This document shows positions 44,732-47,138 of a stretch of DNA of 47,138 nucleotides, one piece after another (position 1 is the first letter of the stretch; each line of letters begins with the position of its first letter). The translations under genes and the position numbers were made by a program. The notes beneath the pieces are model-generated. The model did no database searches. It was given only the letters and a program-made list of their open reading frames with translations, and had not been told where the DNA came from. The stretch is taken from NCBI GenBank assembly GCA_021732525.1, contig JAKFUU010000043.1, positions 1 through 47,138 of the forward strand, given 5' to 3'. Source of the stretch: Sphingomonadaceae bacterium. GTDB lineage: Bacteria; Pseudomonadota; Alphaproteobacteria; Sphingomonadales; Sphingomonadaceae.

Positions 44732-45122
44732 GGCAATCTCCGTCGACCATTAGAGAGCGAGAGTAGCCTAACGAACATATAGTCCCGAGCCATCCTCAAC
44801 TTGCGTAGTGCTGAAATCTACTTTTCATTGCTTGCCGTGCCGGAAAAGAAAACAATCGTTCCTCTGACAATAGCCGCGTTCCACGCGACCGCTGGCGAAT
44901 CCACCAAGAAAACGCCGCTTGGAGCAGGCTATTGCCAAGAACGAGATTAGTCCACTCCAAACCTCTGTTGGGAGACTCTATTCGTCTGCCCGCTGATTCC
45001 ACGCTCAAGCAGACAAGAGGCATGCGCAGCAAGTGCGGTTTAGAATTGACTGGCAGGTTAAACCTCATCTCTCTCATCAGCCGACAGCCAGCCCCCCAGA
45101 AAATTTCAGCCGTTTCCTGGAA
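44732..45122. other. Gene-free junction between cargo and right-hand transfer genes
   Basis: About 390 bases with only short frames that resemble no protein. No insertion sequence end, terminal repeat or direct repeat shared with the left junction (about 7097-7245) was found by eye. The stretch is less GC-rich than its flanks and may be decayed sequence. Confidence 0.5.
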
Positions 45123-45929
45123 CTAGCGCGACCTACCATCGCGCTGCAGGACGTGTTCCTGCGTAACCTCACGAACACGCTGAGCTTGCTGGTTCCGCAC
45201 CTGAATAACGGCGATCTTGTCACCGTTCGCGATGCGGATCGCAACCTCGTTGCGTCGGGCTTCAACCTCCTTGGATGCCTTGGTCGGATCGTCAGGATAT
45301 TTCGCGCGGGTGATCGAAATGGTCTGGGCAACCAGACTTTGCGCGCGGCGCAGGTCTGGGTCACGGGCATTCTCGGCGTGTGATTGGCGCAGGAATCGAT
45401 CCGAGAGGGCTTTGAGCTTACTTAGTTCACCTTCGGTCTGCGGCGGTTTCGTGCCAGCCTTCTGACCCTCTCGACGTTTTTCTCGTTCGGCGATCCTTTC
45501 GCGGAGACGGTCGGCTTCGGCCTTGACTACCTTGGTTGGCCTATAATTCTCGACCGCCAGCCCTTGCGCGGCGGCGGCGAGGTATGCCGCCTTCTTGAAC
45601 GTGTCGCCACCACCTACCTTGATTGAGGTCCAGCCGTTCGCCTTGGCAATCCGTATGATGTCAGGAAGGGCGTCGATATTGCTGGTTTTGAGCCGATCGC
45701 CCGCGATCCGCACGATCGGGGTCTTGTCGTCGGAGGTGCGATAGAGCTTGTTACCGACGCGCAGAAATTTGCCGGCCAGGTCGTCGGTGATTGTGGGCGG
45801 CTCGGACTTGCGCTTTGGTTTTTCCGGGGCAGCCTTCGCCGCGACCTGCTTGGGCTTGGCCTGCTTCCACTCATTTGGCCGGCTGCGCCCCGAAGTCACG
45901 CTTCCTTCAAGTTCATCAGCCATTTTCAT
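45123..45929 (-). CDS. LPD7-domain-like conjugation-associated protein
   Basis: The product is 268 aa. The N-terminal third is charged and proline/lysine-rich (KPKQVAAKAAPEKPKRK). The middle holds an LPD7-like domain: DKTPIVRIAGDRLKTSN, ALPDIIRIAKANGWTSIKVGGGDTFKKAAYLAAAAQGLAVENYRP. The C-terminus is a charged helix (RLRERIAEREKRRE onward). LPD7 domains normally sit at the C-terminus of large plasmid relaxases; here the domain is on its own while the mobA product lacks it. The start ATG 45929 overlaps the coupling-protein gene by 14 bases and has AGGA before it. Confidence 0.72.
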   Translation of the reverse strand: MKMADELEGSVTSGRSRPNEWKQAKPKQVAAKAAPEKPKRKSEPPTITDDLAGKFLRVGNKLYRTSDDKTPIVRIAGDRLKTSNIDALPDIIRIAKANGWTSIKVGGGDTFKKAAYLAAAAQGLAVENYRPTKVVKAEADRLRERIAEREKRREGQKAGTKPPQTEGELSKLKALSDRFLRQSHAENARDPDLRRAQSLVAQTISITRAKYPDDPTKASKEVEARRNEVAIRIANGDKIAVIQVRNQQAQRVREVTQEHVLQRDGRSR

Positions 45930-47138
45930 CGCCTTCCTCTATGATTAAAATTGCATTGCCGTCGCGATCCAAAGTCATCAAATCGGGATTGAAGCTGGGA
46001 TAATCTTCGGTGCGGATGTCTTCCGGCCTTAACGGATGGGCCGGATTTCCTTCTAGCTCTTCTGGGGTCATTTCTCGGAACGGTGCAGGAGCAAGTGCCA
46101 CGAGGATTTGCTTTTCGGCAGGCGACACAACGGGTGGAGGCAACACCCGCTTCCCGAAAAAGCGACTTTTGAAATAGAAAATCTTGCTACCGACAATTGG
46201 CGGGATGCCACCGCGCAGCAGGATCAGCTTTGTTGCCGGAAATTGCATCAGCTCTTGCGGCAACATCAGTGCGCGGCGCTGGTCCGAAATTGATTTTGAC
46301 CGGTTGGCGAGCCAGCCATTGATCGTGAGCGATCTGGTAACACTGGCTTGTCCGACGTAGCCCAGCCTTTCGGACAGTTCGTTTGCCACCCGCAATTCTT
46401 TGGGAGTGAAGGCGACTTCAACACCACAGTTGGCGACGATTTCGTCGGCAACATGCTCGCCATAAACACCGCGCAATTGCGAGCGAGACTGGATCACGGG
46501 CAGCAAGCGGATGCCGTAGCCTGCGACATAGGAAAAGGCGCTGGCGATTACCGCTGCGCGGCCAAGTCGTGCAAATTCGTCGAGAATGACCAGTACGGGA
46601 ACTGGCGTTGTTTCGCCCGGCAATTCCCGCACATTCAGATCAATGAGTTGCTGGAACAGCAGATTGTAGAGCGGCGCTATCCGGTCGAGTTCATCGGGCG
46701 ACACGCCGAGGTAGATTGAAATGTGGCGTTTTCGCAAGTTTCGTAGGTCGAAATCGCTCGCGGACGTTGCCGCATCGACCAGTGGGTTGAGCCATAGTCC
46801 AAGGACGTTGGTGATGGTTTTCTTGATGTCGGCAAAGCTGTTGTCGGAACCACCGGCAAAATCGGCCAATGCCGTTCGGCATCCCGTGGAAAGGCTGAGT
46901 TTGGGATTGGCTAACTCCTTTTTGAAGAAGCTCCGCGCATCGCCCTCGGTCAGATGGCGGTAGATCGCGCCCATTGTGAGCGGCTCGTCGCTCGTTTCGG
47001 CGAGCCAGGCTCCGACACCTGTAAAACCTGTGCGCGCGCCGTTCGCCCAGAATGCTTCGCCGCGCTCGGGTGCAAGGAACAGCATCGTTGCGATCTTTTG
47101 TAGTTCGATGATTACGTCATCGGGGTCGCTACGGTCGA
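45916..47138 (-). CDS. traD: Type IV coupling protein (TraD/TraG/VirD4 family), 5' end cut by window edge
   Basis: The frame stays open to the right edge, so the N-terminal membrane part and Walker A are outside. Visible are FWANGARTGFTGVGAWL, NPLVDAATSASDFDLRNLRK, Walker B-type VPVLVILDEFARLG, the PVIQSRSQLRGVYG segment and CGVEVAFTPKELRVANELSERLG, all standard for T4CPs. The protein links the relaxosome (oriT, MobC, MobA at the other end of the window) to the transfer channel. It is transcribed toward the cargo. Confidence 0.9.
   Translation of the reverse strand, partial: DRSDPDDVIIELQKIATMLFLAPERGEAFWANGARTGFTGVGAWLAETSDEPLTMGAIYRHLTEGDARSFFKKELANPKLSLSTGCRTALADFAGGSDNSFADIKKTITNVLGLWLNPLVDAATSASDFDLRNLRKRHISIYLGVSPDELDRIAPLYNLLFQQLIDLNVRELPGETTPVPVLVILDEFARLGRAAVIASAFSYVAGYGIRLLPVIQSRSQLRGVYGEHVADEIVANCGVEVAFTPKELRVANELSERLGYVGQASVTRSLTINGWLANRSKSISDQRRALMLPQELMQFPATKLILLRGGIPPIVGSKIFYFKSRFFGKRVLPPPVVSPAEKQILVALAPAPFREMTPEELEGNPAHPLRPEDIRTEDYPSFNPDLMTLDRDGNAILIIEEGDENG

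Noticed and set aside
44932-45126. 64-residue + strand frame in the right junction, considered as a transposase remnant
   Set aside because: No transposase motif or terminal repeat could be matched, so no insertion sequence is called.

Overview
The window looks like part of a conjugative plasmid or integrative conjugative element from an alphaproteobacterium, most likely a sphingomonad. The evidence is the ArdC/DUF2958/ParB/DUF736 set, the MobC-MobA pair and the VirD4-type coupling protein at the two edges, together with a red-type (form IC) RuBisCO operon carrying cbbX. No rRNA, tRNA, CRISPR array, transposase or insertion sequence was seen. The host assignment is inferred from gene content and was not tested by search.

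Layout. Positions 1-7096 hold plasmid maintenance and transfer genes on the + strand: ArdC (cut by the left edge), a small unknown, DUF2958, a long ParB-domain protein, DUF736, a GIY-YIG protein, DUF1289, a probable oriT at about 5321-5427, mobC and mobA. Positions 7246-13501 (- strand) hold cbbR, a DUF3422 membrane protein and the glycolate dehydrogenase genes glcD, glcE and glcF. Positions 13592-25939 (+ strand) hold an almost complete Calvin-Benson-Bassham operon, cbbF-P-T-G-K-A-L-S-X-E-Z-Y. Positions 25931-41438 (- strand) hold a [NiFe] hydrogenase operon read as hupS-hupL, two tandem four-cysteine proteins, the maturation protease, a small unknown, a TPR protein, two tiny membrane proteins, a NifU-Rieske fusion, an NHL-repeat protein, hypF, hypC, a GmhA-like SIS protein, hypD, hypE, hypA, hypB and a nickel permease. 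Positions 41636-44256 hold an OmpW-like outer-membrane protein, a small zinc-ribbon protein and an NtrC-type activator. A broken alpha/beta-hydrolase fragment (44543-44731) and a near-empty stretch precede an LPD7-like gene and a TraD/VirD4 coupling protein that runs off the right edge.

How it works together. The hydrogenase small subunit resembles the group 2a (Huc-type) enzymes: it lacks a Tat signal, and the proximal and distal cluster sites each lack one usual ligand. Such enzymes oxidise H2 at low concentration and feed the quinone pool. The Calvin cycle genes fix CO2, cbbX and cbbY clean up RuBisCO dead ends, and cbbZ with glcDEF recycles the phosphoglycolate made by RuBisCO oxygenation. 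The roughly 37 kb between the transfer blocks is therefore close to a self-contained H2-driven autotrophy package. CbbR probably controls the divergent glc and cbb operons.

The most notable direct observations are these. There are two consensus sigma-54 promoters, one before hupS and one before ompW. The NtrC-type activator has a receiver domain lacking every phosphorylation residue. Two paralogous small proteins next to hupL have HiPIP-like cysteine spacing. Two small membrane proteins may be the membrane anchor or quinone conduit. Stable hairpins lie directly after both structural gene pairs (cbbLS and hupSL). No H2-sensing hydrogenase, HupT-type kinase, ribose-5-phosphate isomerase or carbonic anhydrase was found, so those functions must come from elsewhere in the genome or are not used.
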